Below are positions 18,334-27,491 of a stretch of 64,000 bases of DNA, in pieces; the first letter of the stretch is position 1; the number at the start of each line of letters is the position of its first letter. Under the pieces are notes generated by a model. The model searched no databases. It saw only the letters and a list, made by a program, of their open reading frames with translations, and was not told the DNA's origin. Made by a program: the position numbers and the translations under genes. Source of the DNA: Fulvivirga lutea (lineage in GTDB: Bacteria > Bacteroidota > Bacteroidia > Cytophagales > Cyclobacteriaceae); the NCBI RefSeq assembly GCF_017068455.1, contig NZ_CP070608.1, positions 2,461,488-2,525,487 of the forward strand. Direction: 5' to 3'.

Positions 18334-18429
18334 TGTTGCAACAATGTAACGAAAAAATGGATATTTTTAATCATTAATGATTTGATAGATAATTGGTTAT
18401 ATTTAGAAAATAATCTGTCTGTAGTTATT

Positions 18430-19911
18430 ATGACTAAATACGATCTAGTAGTAATAGGTGCCGGCCCCTCAGGCTATGCTGCTGCAATGCGGGCACTGGA
18501 CTTCAAAAAAAAGGTATTATTAATTGAGAAAAATAATGTGGGAGGTGCCGGAGTAACGAATGGTGCGCTCTCATCCAAAACATGGTGGGAGATTTCTCGA
18601 GAAACGCACCTTATTAATAAAAATTTAAAGCGGTTCAACCTCAAAGCACCAGACGTAAGTTTTAAAGAAGTACAACAAGAGGTGAGAGGTGCAGTTGCTG
18701 AAAGAAAGCAGCTACTCACTGATCATATGGATTTGTTAAAAAACTCTCAATTCTCTGATTTATTAGACTTTAAAAAAGGTTCTGCAAAGCTTCTTAATGA
18801 GCACGAAATAGAAATAACATCAGACGGTGGTAAAGAGGTGATTTATGCGGAATATGTGGTATTAGCGACAGGCAGCAGGCCAAGAAAGTTACCGGAAATT
18901 CCTATTGATGAAAAGGTAATACTCACCAGCGATGGTATTGAGCAGATGGACGATTTTCCGGAAAGTATGGTGATTTTAGGTGCGGGTGTTATTGGTTGTG
19001 AATTCGCCACCATTTTCTCTGGTTTTGGTAAAACCAAAGTTCATTTAATTGACAAAGGTGACCGTATTCTTCCATTTGAAGATGAGGATATTGTAAAAGT
19101 GATTGAGCGTAACATGGAGAATAATGGCGTACTTATTCACCGTAATTCTCAGCTCATCAGAATGGATATTGTGAATGGGCGAGTGGAGTATGAGCTAGAG
19201 TATGACGATGGCTCCAAAGAGGTTTTTAATGTTGAGAGGGCTTTAGTTTCTGTAGGTAGAATACCTAATTATGAAAACCTATGGGCTGATGCAGTGCCTA
19301 TTACATTAAATAAGCGGGGTATTGAAGATAATGAGACACAAACCAGCGTTTCCAACATTTATGCAGTTGGAGATATTACAGCTGATATAGCATTAGTTAA
19401 TGTGGGTGAATTGGAAGGACGACATGCGGTAGAAAAGATTTTCGGGAAGCCTCAGAGAAAATTGGTGTATGAAAATATTTCCACCATAATGTTCCTAAAC
19501 CCTGAAGTGGCGGGCGTAGGTCTCAATGAAACTCAGGCAAAAGCAAAAGGCATTGCCTATAAAGTAGTAACACTTGATTACGCCTGCATACCTCGGGCAA
19601 TAGCCAAACGTAACACACAAGGATTCATAAAAATGCTTGTTACCAATGATGATGCTATGAAAATACTCGGTATGCGTGTGGTAGGCAACCACGCATCAAG
19701 TGCTATACAAGCGGTAGCGTTGCTTATTAGTATGGATAAGGGTATTGAAGAACTTGCTGAATGCGTACATCCACACCCTTCAATAACAGAAGGTATTCAG
19801 GAATGTGTGCGTATGGTGATGGGTAAATCACTGTTTAAGCCAAGTGCCTTAACAGGTAAGCTGTCTTGCAGAACGTGTAATGAAGGTGTTTACGAAAATA
19901 TTATCTTCTAA
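18430..19911 (+). CDS. FAD/NAD(P)-dependent oxidoreductase of the disulfide-reductase fold without the redox cysteines
   Basis: A 493-residue flavoprotein resembling dihydrolipoyl dehydrogenase and soluble transhydrogenase. It has the FAD Rossmann motif VVIGAGPSGYAAA, the NAD motif VILGAGVIGCEFATIFSGFG, YAVGDITADIALVNVGELEGR and the C-terminal dimerisation domain with HPHPSITEG. Where relatives carry the CxxxxC disulfide the sequence is GGAGVTNGALSSK, with no Cys. The catalytic His-Glu pair of the dimer domain seems kept (HPHPS...E), and the C-terminus has an added CRTC pair. I chose ATG at 18430, three residues before the FAD strand; upstream in-frame codons (TTG at 18283) would overlap the divergent kinase gene. 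Transhydrogenase-like or quinone-reductase-like chemistry is possible. Confidence 0.85.
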   Translation: MTKYDLVVIGAGPSGYAAAMRALDFKKKVLLIEKNNVGGAGVTNGALSSKTWWEISRETHLINKNLKRFNLKAPDVSFKEVQQEVRGAVAERKQLLTDHMDLLKNSQFSDLLDFKKGSAKLLNEHEIEITSDGGKEVIYAEYVVLATGSRPRKLPEIPIDEKVILTSDGIEQMDDFPESMVILGAGVIGCEFATIFSGFGKTKVHLIDKGDRILPFEDEDIVKVIERNMENNGVLIHRNSQLIRMDIVNGRVEYELEYDDGSKEVFNVERALVSVGRIPNYENLWADAVPITLNKRGIEDNETQTSVSNIYAVGDITADIALVNVGELEGRHAVEKIFGKPQRKLVYENISTIMFLNPEVAGVGLNETQAKAKGIAYKVVTLDYACIPRAIAKRNTQGFIKMLVTNDDAMKILGMRVVGNHASSAIQAVALLISMDKGIEELAECVHPHPSITEGIQECVRMVMGKSLFKPSALTGKLSCRTCNEGVYENIIF

Positions 19912-20369
19912 GCTTTTAGTATTTCCATTTCATTTCTAGTCGCTTTCAGATCATTTTCTATTGTTAGATAGGTAGGTCTGTTCAGGTAGAATTGAATTAC
20001 AATTAGTATGATCAGCAGGAGAATAAGGTTATTTCCGGTGAGAAATCCAACAACAGCAGCCGCTATTCCTGCTACTTCAAAAAAGGCATCTCTTATGATC
20101 ATGGCACTCATAAACGCTTGCATTCGTTCATAGAAGGATTTTCCTTTTGCCTTAGATAGTGTATTAGCATAAAGAAATCGACCTAGCGTCAAAGCAACTA
20201 CAATCAATAGCATAGGTATGTAGATCAACTGGTCTAATCCGGAATTTTTCATTTGGCTACCGGATACATTATTGATAAATGTAAAAATCGAAAAGAACAG
20301 CATGGGTATGAGTAATGCCCAGTGTATAAGACCTGCTGTTTTATATAAGACTTTAGGGTTTCGATTCAC
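19908..20369 (-). CDS. small integral membrane protein, function unknown
   Basis: A 153-residue protein with four hydrophobic helices (about residues 12-32, 45-65, 88-108 and 112-130) and a charged C-terminal tail (TIENDLKATRNEMEILK). No family recognised. It starts one base beyond the yebC stop on the same strand, so the two are probably co-transcribed. Its stop codon interlocks with that of the convergent flavoprotein gene through a shared CTAA. Confidence 0.7.
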   Translation of the reverse strand: MNRNPKVLYKTAGLIHWALLIPMLFFSIFTFINNVSGSQMKNSGLDQLIYIPMLLIVVALTLGRFLYANTLSKAKGKSFYERMQAFMSAMIIRDAFFEVAGIAAAVVGFLTGNNLILLLIILIVIQFYLNRPTYLTIENDLKATRNEMEILKA

Positions 20370-21080
20370 TTAGGCAATATTTGTAAAAACTGCCTGTACA
20401 TCATCATCGTCCTCAATCTTATCCAGCATTTTTTCTATTTCCTCCATCTGTTCTTCAGTAAACTCTACAGGAGTTGTAGGATATCTTTTTAGAGATGATT
20501 TTTCCACTTCAATGTTAAGGTTCTCAAGAGCTGTAGAAATATTGCCAAAGTTGGTATAATCTCCATACACAAACACTTTGTCATCCTTTTCTTCAATTTC
20601 TTCCATTCCTGCATCAATCAATTCTAATTGAAGCTCTTCCAGATCCATACCTTCAGTTTTAACAAATTCGAAAACAGCCGTTCTGTCAAACATAAACTCC
20701 AACGAGCCGGTAGGAACTAAACTGCCACCTGCCTTACTGAAATAGCTTTTCACATTGGCTACAGTTCTATTTGCATTATCAGTAGCACATTCCACAAAAA
20801 CTAAAACGCCATGAGGTCCTTTTCCTTCATAATTAATTTCAGTGTATTCTGCAGCATCCTTGCCCTCAGCACGCTTAATGGCATTTTCAATATTATCTTT
20901 AGGCATATTTTCAGCCTTAGCATTCTGAATAGCCGTACGTAGCTTTGCGTTCATTTCGGGGTCTGCTCCACCTTCTTTAACAGCTACCGTAATGGCTTTA
21001 GCTAGTTTTGGAAATACCTTGGACATTTTGTCCCAACGTTTCTCTTTCGCTGCTCTTCTATATTCAAATGCTCTTCCCAT
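20370..21080 (-). CDS. yebC: YebC/PmpR/TACO1 family protein
   Basis: A 236-residue protein of normal family length. N-terminal [19 protein letters not shown], then [33 protein letters not shown] and [23 protein letters not shown] are signature segments. The family was long annotated as a DNA-binding transcriptional regulator; recent work ties it to translation through difficult peptide stretches. Start at 21080 is supported by the conserved N-terminus. It is followed by the small membrane protein gene. Confidence 0.95.
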   Translation of the reverse strand: MGRAFEYRRAAKEKRWDKMSKVFPKLAKAITVAVKEGGADPEMNAKLRTAIQNAKAENMPKDNIENAIKRAEGKDAAEYTEINYEGKGPHGVLVFVECATDNANRTVANVKSYFSKAGGSLVPTGSLEFMFDRTAVFEFVKTEGMDLEELQLELIDAGMEEIEEKDDKVFVYGDYTNFGNISTALENLNIEVEKSSLKRYPTTPVEFTEEQMEEIEKMLDKIEDDDDVQAVFTNIA

Positions 21081-21221
21081 TTCTAAAATTTTAAATTCAG
21101 CGGCAAAAATATAGAAAAGTTAGATTTTAAGAAGCGATATCTACATACGTAAAGTAGTTTACTTAACAATTTCTTAACATGGTCTGGTTTATCTATATTC
21201 GCTTCATAATTTACAATACTG

Positions 21222-21992
21222 ATGAAAGTAATTAAGAGCCTTTATTTAATAATAAATTATAAAACTTTTATTGTAACGGCACTAGCTGTGGTGAGCACCT
21301 GGCTTTGTGAAAAGTATCAGGTGGTAGCAGATTTCCCGCTCACTTTGGTAGCTATTGCTATCGTATTTCCGGTGGTATTTTCAATTGACAGTGCCTATAA
21401 GCGCAGAGAAAGAGCACTTGGTCTACTAGGTGATTTTAAAGCACATATAATAGCCCTTTATCATGCTTCAAGAGATTGGGTTGATGATGATAAGGATTTT
21501 CAAAAGGAGATTAAATCTGAGCTTTTGCAGATATATTCTCGTATCAGAGACTTTTTCGTGAGCGACCCTAAAACAGAACATGAATCAGAAAGGCTTATTT
21601 ATGAACAGATTTCGAAATTCTCTGCCATTGCTAAGAAATTCCGAGACCATGGTTTGCAGGTGGGAGAGATGTCAAGAGTAAGCCAGTACATTAGCAAAAT
21701 TATGGTGGCCATGGAAAATCTAAAAGTCATATTGCACTATAGAACTCCTGTTACCTTAAGAGCATATAGCAAGGTATTTATTTATTCTTTTCCAGTGCTA
21801 TACGGCCCGTACTTCGTGTCAGTTTCTGAACATTATTCAGAGGGTTTAATGTATGCAATGCCTATTGTATTCAGTTTTATTCTTGTAAGCTTAGATAACA
21901 TCCAAGGCCACCTTGAAAATCCATTTGATCAGATAGGTGAAGACGATATCAAGTTTGATGTGGAGGATTTCTCTGAGATGATGGATCAGTAA
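21222..21992 (+). CDS. membrane protein, weakly bestrophin-like
   Basis: A 256-residue protein. Hydrophobic segments lie at about residues 16-32, 38-54 and, after a long helical hydrophilic region, 185-205 and 208-225. The segment FPLTLVAIAIVFPVVFSIDSAYKRRERALGLLGDFK follows the bestrophin/UPF0187 pattern in which a hydrophobic helix leads to an N/D-x-A-Y-x-R-x-x-E/R stretch, but the Trp residues of true bestrophins are missing. If related, it would be an anion channel; I hold this loosely. Its stop codon directly abuts the stop of the convergent nitroreductase gene. Confidence 0.6.
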   Translation: MKVIKSLYLIINYKTFIVTALAVVSTWLCEKYQVVADFPLTLVAIAIVFPVVFSIDSAYKRRERALGLLGDFKAHIIALYHASRDWVDDDKDFQKEIKSELLQIYSRIRDFFVSDPKTEHESERLIYEQISKFSAIAKKFRDHGLQVGEMSRVSQYISKIMVAMENLKVILHYRTPVTLRAYSKVFIYSFPVLYGPYFVSVSEHYSEGLMYAMPIVFSFILVSLDNIQGHLENPFDQIGEDDIKFDVEDFSEMMDQ

Positions 21993-22679
21993 TTATTCGT
22001 AGAAAGTAGCTATTTCTTCTATAGGCTTCCTTCCGAGATTAGGCACCCAGGTTTCCGCTACAGGATAACCTACAGGTATTAACAGCATTGGCCGTTCATT
22101 TTCAGGTCGTTCCAACAATTTTGTAAGAAAATTCATTGGACTTGGAGTATGTGTTAGTGCTACCAATCCGGCATTATGAATGGCTGTGAGTAAAAATCCA
22201 GCCGCTAAACCAACGGATTCATTCACATAATAATTATTCTTTTTCTTGCCTTCAGGGCAAAGGTCGTAGGCCTTTTTAAAGACTATAATTAGATATGGAG
22301 CTATCTCAAGAAATGGCTTATGCCAGTCAGTGCCTAGTGGCTCTAAATCTTTCAACCAATCCTCAGTCATTCTACCATTGTAGCTTTCATATTCCTCCTT
22401 TTCAGCGGCTTCTCTTATTTGTTTCTTTAAATCAGGGTTGCTCACCACACAGAATGACCAAGGTTGTTTATGAGCACCTGAAGGGGCTGTGGAGGCTGAC
22501 AGTATGATATTTTCGATAACTTCTTTGGGTATGGGCTTATCTGAAAACTCCCTTACCGTTCTTCGTTTATCCAGCCATTGATAGTATTCTAAGCTTCTTT
22601 TTACAACTTCTTCTTCGGAGTATGTTTCTTTAGAATATGCCTCGTAAGGATGCCCCTTTATCAATTTGGTCTTGCTCAT
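21993..22679 (-). CDS. nitroreductase-fold flavoprotein of the iodotyrosine deiodinase type
   Basis: A 228-residue FMN enzyme. KRRTVREFSDKPIP and TAPSGAHKQPWSF are the FMN-binding segments. The sequence follows vertebrate iodotyrosine deiodinase closely along its length: the lid has Glu96 and Tyr100 four residues apart and Lys121 at +21, the same spacing as the Glu-Tyr-Lys trio that holds the amino-acid part of iodotyrosine, and LTHTPSP has the Thr near flavin N5. It may therefore reductively dehalogenate halotyrosines. ATG at 22679 gives MSKTKLIKGH; a reading from 22733 adds 18 unlikely residues. It follows hisIE by 56 bases and may be on the his transcript. Confidence 0.85.
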   Translation of the reverse strand: MSKTKLIKGHPYEAYSKETYSEEEVVKRSLEYYQWLDKRRTVREFSDKPIPKEVIENIILSASTAPSGAHKQPWSFCVVSNPDLKKQIREAAEKEEYESYNGRMTEDWLKDLEPLGTDWHKPFLEIAPYLIIVFKKAYDLCPEGKKKNNYYVNESVGLAAGFLLTAIHNAGLVALTHTPSPMNFLTKLLERPENERPMLLIPVGYPVAETWVPNLGRKPIEEIATFYE

Positions 22680-22735
22680 AATGCAAGTATAATCATTGTA
22701 ATTGATTACCAGATGTAAGGCAGTTGACAACAAGG

Positions 22736-23320
22736 TTAGCTATGACGTTTTTTTAGTACCTGAATAACGTCATCTAGTTTGTAATCTTTAGCGGTTAATA
22801 AAACGAGATAGTGATACATCAAATCAGCTGCTTCGTTCAGAAAAAGTTCTTCGTTATTGTCTTTGGCTTCAATCACAAGTTCAACGGCCTCTTCACCTAC
22901 TTTTTGAGCGGCTTTATTTAAATTATTTAATAACTCATTCGTGTAAGAACCTTCCTTTGGGTTTTCTTTGCGATTACTGATCGTATTTTGCAGAAAGCTA
23001 AGATCATTCGATTCGTTTTTCTGCTCACCAAAACATGTATCGTTACCCTTGTGGCAGGTTGGTCCTTGTGGGGCTGCTTTAATCAATAGTGTGTCTTTGT
23101 CGCAGTCTACTTCAATAGACTTTACCAGTAGGTAGTTGCCAGAGGTTTCTCCCTTTGTCCATAATCTATTTTTTGAACGACTGAAGAAGGTGACTTTTTT
23201 CTCATCTGCTGTTTTACTCAGCGCCTCCTCGTTCATGTAACCCAGCATTAAGACATTATTAGTGAAATAGTCTTGAATAATTGCTGGCACTAACCCTTTC
23301 GAAAAATCTGGTTGTATCAT
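22736..23320 (-). CDS. hisIE: phosphoribosyl-AMP cyclohydrolase / phosphoribosyl-ATP pyrophosphatase
   Basis: A 194-residue bifunctional enzyme for steps 2 and 3 of histidine synthesis. Residues 1-110 are HisI, with [38 protein letters not shown] (metal Asp) and the zinc Cys pair in [12 protein letters not shown]. Residues about 115-194 are HisE, with [22 protein letters not shown] and [14 protein letters not shown]. The start overlaps the hisF stop by four bases, showing translational coupling. It is the last gene of the his operon. Confidence 0.97.
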   Translation of the reverse strand: MIQPDFSKGLVPAIIQDYFTNNVLMLGYMNEEALSKTADEKKVTFFSRSKNRLWTKGETSGNYLLVKSIEVDCDKDTLLIKAAPQGPTCHKGNDTCFGEQKNESNDLSFLQNTISNRKENPKEGSYTNELLNNLNKAAQKVGEEAVELVIEAKDNNEELFLNEAADLMYHYLVLLTAKDYKLDDVIQVLKKRHS

Positions 23321-24069
23321 CTTACGTCTATGTTTTCTGTTTTTAAGTAATTTTTTAAATCTGGAATTGATATTTCGCCAAAGTGAAAAATGCTCGCAGC
23401 TAATGCAGCACCCACATTCGTTTTTTGAAATACATCTAAAAAATGAATTTTAGTACCGGCACCTCCCGAGGCGATTATTGGAATGTTCACTACTTTGCTT
23501 AATTCATTTAATGCATTGATAGAGAATCCGTTTTTTGTCCCATCGTTATCCATACTTGTAAAAAGTATTTCACCGGCACCTCTTTGCTCTACTTCTTTTG
23601 ACCAATCAAATAGAAGTTTTGTTGTTGGCTTGCTACCACCGTGGGTATGCACCAACCATTTGCCATCTACGTTTTTAGCATCTATTGCTACGGTAATGCA
23701 TTGGGTGCCATAAGCTGCTACTAATTCATTGATCAATTCCGGTCTTTTAACAGCCGAAGAGTTAACTGAAACTTTATCAGCACCATTTTGAAGTAATGGT
23801 TCAACATCCTCAACAGAAGAAATACCGCCTCCTACAGTAAATGGGATGTCTATATTTTGTGCAATACGTTTTACGAGTTGAACGAAAGTTTTACGACCTT
23901 CATTCGTAGCTGTGATGTCTAGAAAAACCAATTCATCGGCACCTGTTTCAGCGTATCTTTTAGCGAGTTCTACAGGGTCACCTGCATCTCTAATATTTAC
24001 GAAATTTACACCTTTAACCGTTCTGCCATCCTTAATGTCCAGACATGGAATTATTCTCTTCTTAAGCAT
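23317..24069 (-). CDS. hisF: imidazole glycerol phosphate synthase, cyclase subunit
   Basis: A 250-residue (beta/alpha)8 barrel that joins PRFAR and ammonia from HisH to give IGP and [24 protein letters not shown] starts the barrel with catalytic Asp near residue 10; [24 protein letters not shown] and the C-terminal phosphate loop [11 protein letters not shown] follow, with the second catalytic Asp in [12 protein letters not shown] chose the ATG at 24069 (MLKKRIIPC) over one two codons upstream. It overlaps the hisA stop by eight bases. Confidence 0.97.
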   Translation of the reverse strand: MLKKRIIPCLDIKDGRTVKGVNFVNIRDAGDPVELAKRYAETGADELVFLDITATNEGRKTFVQLVKRIAQNIDIPFTVGGGISSVEDVEPLLQNGADKVSVNSSAVKRPELINELVAAYGTQCITVAIDAKNVDGKWLVHTHGGSKPTTKLLFDWSKEVEQRGAGEILFTSMDNDGTKNGFSINALNELSKVVNIPIIASGGAGTKIHFLDVFQKTNVGAALAASIFHFGEISIPDLKNYLKTENIDVR

Positions 24070-24778
24070 AATCACTCAAATCTTTTAATGAGATTTTATT
24101 TTCATAAATGGCCTTGCCAATAATTACTCCATACAAGCCTTTCTTTTTAAGCTGCTGTACATCTTCAATACAACTCACACCGCCACTGGCGATTAACCGT
24201 ATTGATGGGTGGTTATGTAATAATTCATTGTATAAATCAATATTTGGCCCTTGTAGCATACCATCCGTACTGATATCAGTGCAGATTACCGTTCTAAGGT
24301 TTTTAGGTAAGAAATTGAGCAGAAGATTGTCAATAGTAACTGAGCTTGTTTCTGTCCATCCACTAGTGGCTACCATTTTGTTTTTCACATCTGCACCCAG
24401 AATGAGTTTTTCACTTCCATAGTTTTCAATCCATTCAAAAACCTTCTCTGGCTGTTTAACGGCAATACTTCCGCAAGTAACCTGGCTAGCTCCTGAGTTA
24501 AATGCTAGTTCAATATCATTGTCAGACTTAACGCCACCACCAAAGTCTATGGTTAGGGAAGTGGCCTGCGCTATAGATTCTAAGACTTTGTAATTAACAA
24601 TTTTGCCCGATTTTGCGCCATCTAAATCAACCAGATGCAAGAATTTGATACCATTGTCTTCAAATATTTTCGCTACTTCTACCGGGTTTGAATTATAAAT
24701 GGTTTTAGCATTATAATCTCCTTGTTTCAGGCGTACGCATTTGCCGTCTATAATATCGATAGCAGGTATAATTCTCAT
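24062..24778 (-). CDS. hisA: ProFAR isomerase (phosphoribosylformimino-AICAR isomerase)
   Basis: A 238-residue barrel enzyme for step 4 of histidine synthesis. It begins [22 protein letters not shown] with the catalytic Asp near residue 8; [23 protein letters not shown] and the second-half segment [15 protein letters not shown] (catalytic Asp) with IASGGVS follow. It overlaps hisH by four bases upstream and hisF by eight downstream. Confidence 0.97.
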   Translation of the reverse strand: MRIIPAIDIIDGKCVRLKQGDYNAKTIYNSNPVEVAKIFEDNGIKFLHLVDLDGAKSGKIVNYKVLESIAQATSLTIDFGGGVKSDNDIELAFNSGASQVTCGSIAVKQPEKVFEWIENYGSEKLILGADVKNKMVATSGWTETSSVTIDNLLLNFLPKNLRTVICTDISTDGMLQGPNIDLYNELLHNHPSIRLIASGGVSCIEDVQQLKKKGLYGVIIGKAIYENKISLKDLSDYA

Positions 24779-25356
24779 AATTCAATAAAGTTTTTAATCA
24801 TTTGTAGCCCTTGTTTGCTCGATTTCTCAGGGTGAAATTGTACAGCATAGTAATTATCCTTCTGTAAAGAGGCTGAGAACTCTTGTCCATAAGTTGTTGA
24901 AGCAATTGTCTCATTGGTTATGGGCACATAATAGCTGTGGACAAAATACATATGCTTATCAATGAGCTGTTTATTTAGTGCATGATCCTTCGCTTTCAAC
25001 TCATTCCAACCCATATGTGGCACATTTAAGGTTTCGGACTGAAGCTTTTTTACCTCCGTATTGAATACTCCAATACATTTTGTGTTACCCTCTTCTGAGT
25101 ATTTGCATAACAGTTGCATGCCCAGGCAAATACCTAACACAGGCTGCTTGAGGTTGTAGATTATGGTATCAAGACCTTTGGCTCTTAAGTGCTGCATAGT
25201 ACTGCCTGCTTCACCAACTCCCGGAAATATAACCTTGTCGGCAGATTGCAATTCTTCGGCATTGTCTGTTAAGGTAGGGTTGATGCCCAGCCTGTTTAAT
25301 GCGAAAATCACGGATTGCGTATTTCCTGCGTTGTATTTGATTATAGCTATTTTCAT
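24775..25356 (-). CDS. hisH: imidazole glycerol phosphate synthase, glutaminase subunit
   Basis: A 193-residue class I glutamine amidotransferase that feeds ammonia to HisF. The nucleophile elbow is PVLGICLGMQLL (Cys near residue 77), and the His-Glu pair is in YAVQFHPEKSS near the C-terminus. VIFPGVGEAGSTM gives the oxyanion region. It directly abuts hisB (no spacer) and overlaps hisA by four bases. Confidence 0.97.
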   Translation of the reverse strand: MKIAIIKYNAGNTQSVIFALNRLGINPTLTDNAEELQSADKVIFPGVGEAGSTMQHLRAKGLDTIIYNLKQPVLGICLGMQLLCKYSEEGNTKCIGVFNTEVKKLQSETLNVPHMGWNELKAKDHALNKQLIDKHMYFVHSYYVPITNETIASTTYGQEFSASLQKDNYYAVQFHPEKSSKQGLQMIKNFIEL

Positions 25357-26460
25357 TTATAATATTCCTTTTGTTGAAGGAAGTTCATTATTTCCAACTT
25401 CACGTTTTACCGCCATTCGAATGGCTCTGGCAAATGCTTTAAAAATAGCTTCAATCTTGTGATGCTCATTAGTGCCCTCTGCTTTAATATTTAGGTTGCA
25501 CTTGGCAGCATCTGAAAATGATTTAAAGAAATGAAAGAACATTTCTGTGGGCATCTTGCCAATCATTTCACGGTTGAATTCTGCATCCCATTCAATCCAA
25601 TTTCTTCCGCCAAAGTCAATGGCAACTTGCGCAAGACAATCATCCATTGGTAATAGAAAACCGTATCTGTTAATACCTCTTTTGTCACTTAAAGCCTTTT
25701 GAAAAGCTTCACCTAAGGCTATAGCTGTATCTTCGATCGTATGGTGCTCATCCACTTCTAAATCGCCTTTTACTTTTATAACTATATCAAGATTTCCATG
25801 TTTAGAAATCTGTTCCAGCATATGATCAAAAAAAGCAAGACCTGTACTAATATTACTCTGCCCTGAGCCGTCTAAGTTTAAAGAAATTTCAATGTCGGTC
25901 TCCCTGGTTTTACGACTAATACTGGATCTTCTTTCAGTAAGTAAGTCATAAATATCTTTCCAGTTCTCGGTGCTTAAAACACAGCTTGATTGAAGCTTTC
26001 CGAGAGGCTTATTTGAACCTCCGATGAGTATACCTTTTGCACCCAAATTCTTGGCAAGTTCAATGTCAGTTACCCTATCTCCAATAACATAAGAATTAGC
26101 TAGGTCGTAGTCACCATTCATGTACTTTTTGAGTAAACCTGTTTTGGGTTTGCGAGTAGGAGAGTTGTCTGAAGGGAATGATTTATCAATAAGAATTTCA
26201 TCAAACTTGACACCTTCATTTTCAAATGCCTTAATCATTTTATTGTGTGCAGGCCAGAATGTTTCTTCCGGAAATGATGAGGTTCCTAGTCCATCTTGGT
26301 TGGTAACTATTACCAGTTCATAGTCCAGATTATTGGCTACCATTCCTAGCCACTTAAATACACCAGGATAAAATTCCAGCTTATCTAAACTATCAATTTG
26401 TTCGTCTTCAGGCTCTAAAATAAGCGTTCCGTCACGATCTATGAATAATACTTTTTTCAT
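25357..26460 (-). CDS. hisB: histidinol-phosphatase / imidazoleglycerol-phosphate dehydratase
   Basis: A 367-residue bifunctional enzyme, the fused form found in enterics and Bacteroidota. Residues 1-165 are a HAD phosphatase with [12 protein letters not shown] (DxDGT nucleophile), VTNQDGLG and [18 protein letters not shown]. Residues about 175-367 are the dehydratase with [27 protein letters not shown] and, later, [19 protein letters not shown], the paired manganese His motifs. It overlaps hisC by four bases. It covers steps 6 and 8 of the pathway. Confidence 0.97.
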   Translation of the reverse strand: MKKVLFIDRDGTLILEPEDEQIDSLDKLEFYPGVFKWLGMVANNLDYELVIVTNQDGLGTSSFPEETFWPAHNKMIKAFENEGVKFDEILIDKSFPSDNSPTRKPKTGLLKKYMNGDYDLANSYVIGDRVTDIELAKNLGAKGILIGGSNKPLGKLQSSCVLSTENWKDIYDLLTERRSSISRKTRETDIEISLNLDGSGQSNISTGLAFFDHMLEQISKHGNLDIVIKVKGDLEVDEHHTIEDTAIALGEAFQKALSDKRGINRYGFLLPMDDCLAQVAIDFGGRNWIEWDAEFNREMIGKMPTEMFFHFFKSFSDAAKCNLNIKAEGTNEHHKIEAIFKAFARAIRMAVKREVGNNELPSTKGIL

Positions 26461-27491
26461 AATGTTTCTAAGGTTTTGAGTACTTTTTCATTCTCTTCTT
26501 GTGTTCCGATAGTAATGCGCAAACAGCCATTACAGTTTAAAGCTGTAGATCGGTCACGAACAATTAAACCATTGATTTTTAATTGGTTATATGCTTCTTG
26601 ATGATTTTTAAATTTCACCAGTAAAAAATTGGTTTCCGACTGATAGATTTTGTCTATCACTGCCAATTTCTGAAGTTTTTGAATCATTGATTTTCTATTT
26701 TCTATGAGTTCTTTTACTTCTTTGTTAAGTATGTCTTTTTTCCTGTCGATGAGTTTACAGGCTTGTTTTTGAGTAGTGGATGAAAGGTTGTATGGCGCCT
26801 TAACTTTGTTGAAGAGTTGTATGATTTCTGGGTTTGAGAATGCAACTCCTAAACGTAAACCTGCAAGCCCCCAAGCCTTTGAAAATGTCTGTAGTACAAT
26901 TAAATTGTTATCATCTTTAATTCGATTTATAAGAGATTTCGATTCAGAAAAATCGATATAGGCTTCATCGATCACTACTACTCCATTAAAGTTTTCAAGA
27001 AGTTGAAAGATGTCATATTCATCAAAAGCATTGCCGGTTGGATTGTTAGGATTGCATATAAAAATAACTTTCGTTCTACTGTCTGTTGCTTCTAATATTT
27101 CCTTAGTTGAAAGAGTAAAATTTGTACCTAATGGAATTCTTTTGACCTCTATATTTTGTATTGCAGCTGCTACTTCATACATGCCATATGTGGGATCAGG
27201 AATTACAACATTATCAATGGTGGGTTCGCAAAATATTCTAAAGATTAAATCAATTGCCTCATCACTTCCATTACCTAAAAAAATGTTCTCTTTGTCTATA
27301 TTTTTGACCTCACTAATCTTGTACTTTAACAAGTTTTGATACGGATCAGGGTATCTGTTATATTCGGTATTATAGGGGTTTTCATTTGCATCTAATAGTG
27401 TTACTTTATCAGTACTTTGATATTCATCACGTGCTGAAGAATATGGCCTCATTGCTCGAATGTTGGGTCGGACCAATTGATTTATATTCAT
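26457..27491 (-). CDS. hisC: histidinol-phosphate aminotransferase
   Basis: A 344-residue class I/II PLP aminotransferase for step 7. [62 protein letters not shown] and the PLP-lysine segment [14 protein letters not shown] are visible, with the C-terminal Arg in [14 protein letters not shown]. It overlaps hisD and hisB by four bases each. Confidence 0.97.
   Translation of the reverse strand: MNINQLVRPNIRAMRPYSSARDEYQSTDKVTLLDANENPYNTEYNRYPDPYQNLLKYKISEVKNIDKENIFLGNGSDEAIDLIFRIFCEPTIDNVVIPDPTYGMYEVAAAIQNIEVKRIPLGTNFTLSTKEILEATDSRTKVIFICNPNNPTGNAFDEYDIFQLLENFNGVVVIDEAYIDFSESKSLINRIKDDNNLIVLQTFSKAWGLAGLRLGVAFSNPEIIQLFNKVKAPYNLSSTTQKQACKLIDRKKDILNKEVKELIENRKSMIQKLQKLAVIDKIYQSETNFLLVKFKNHQEAYNQLKINGLIVRDRSTALNCNGCLRITIGTQEENEKVLKTLETL

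Noticed and set aside
18283-18429. N-terminal extension of the flavoprotein from a TTG codon
   Set aside because: It would overlap the divergent kinase gene, and the added residues come before a standard FAD-fold start at the ATG at 18430.
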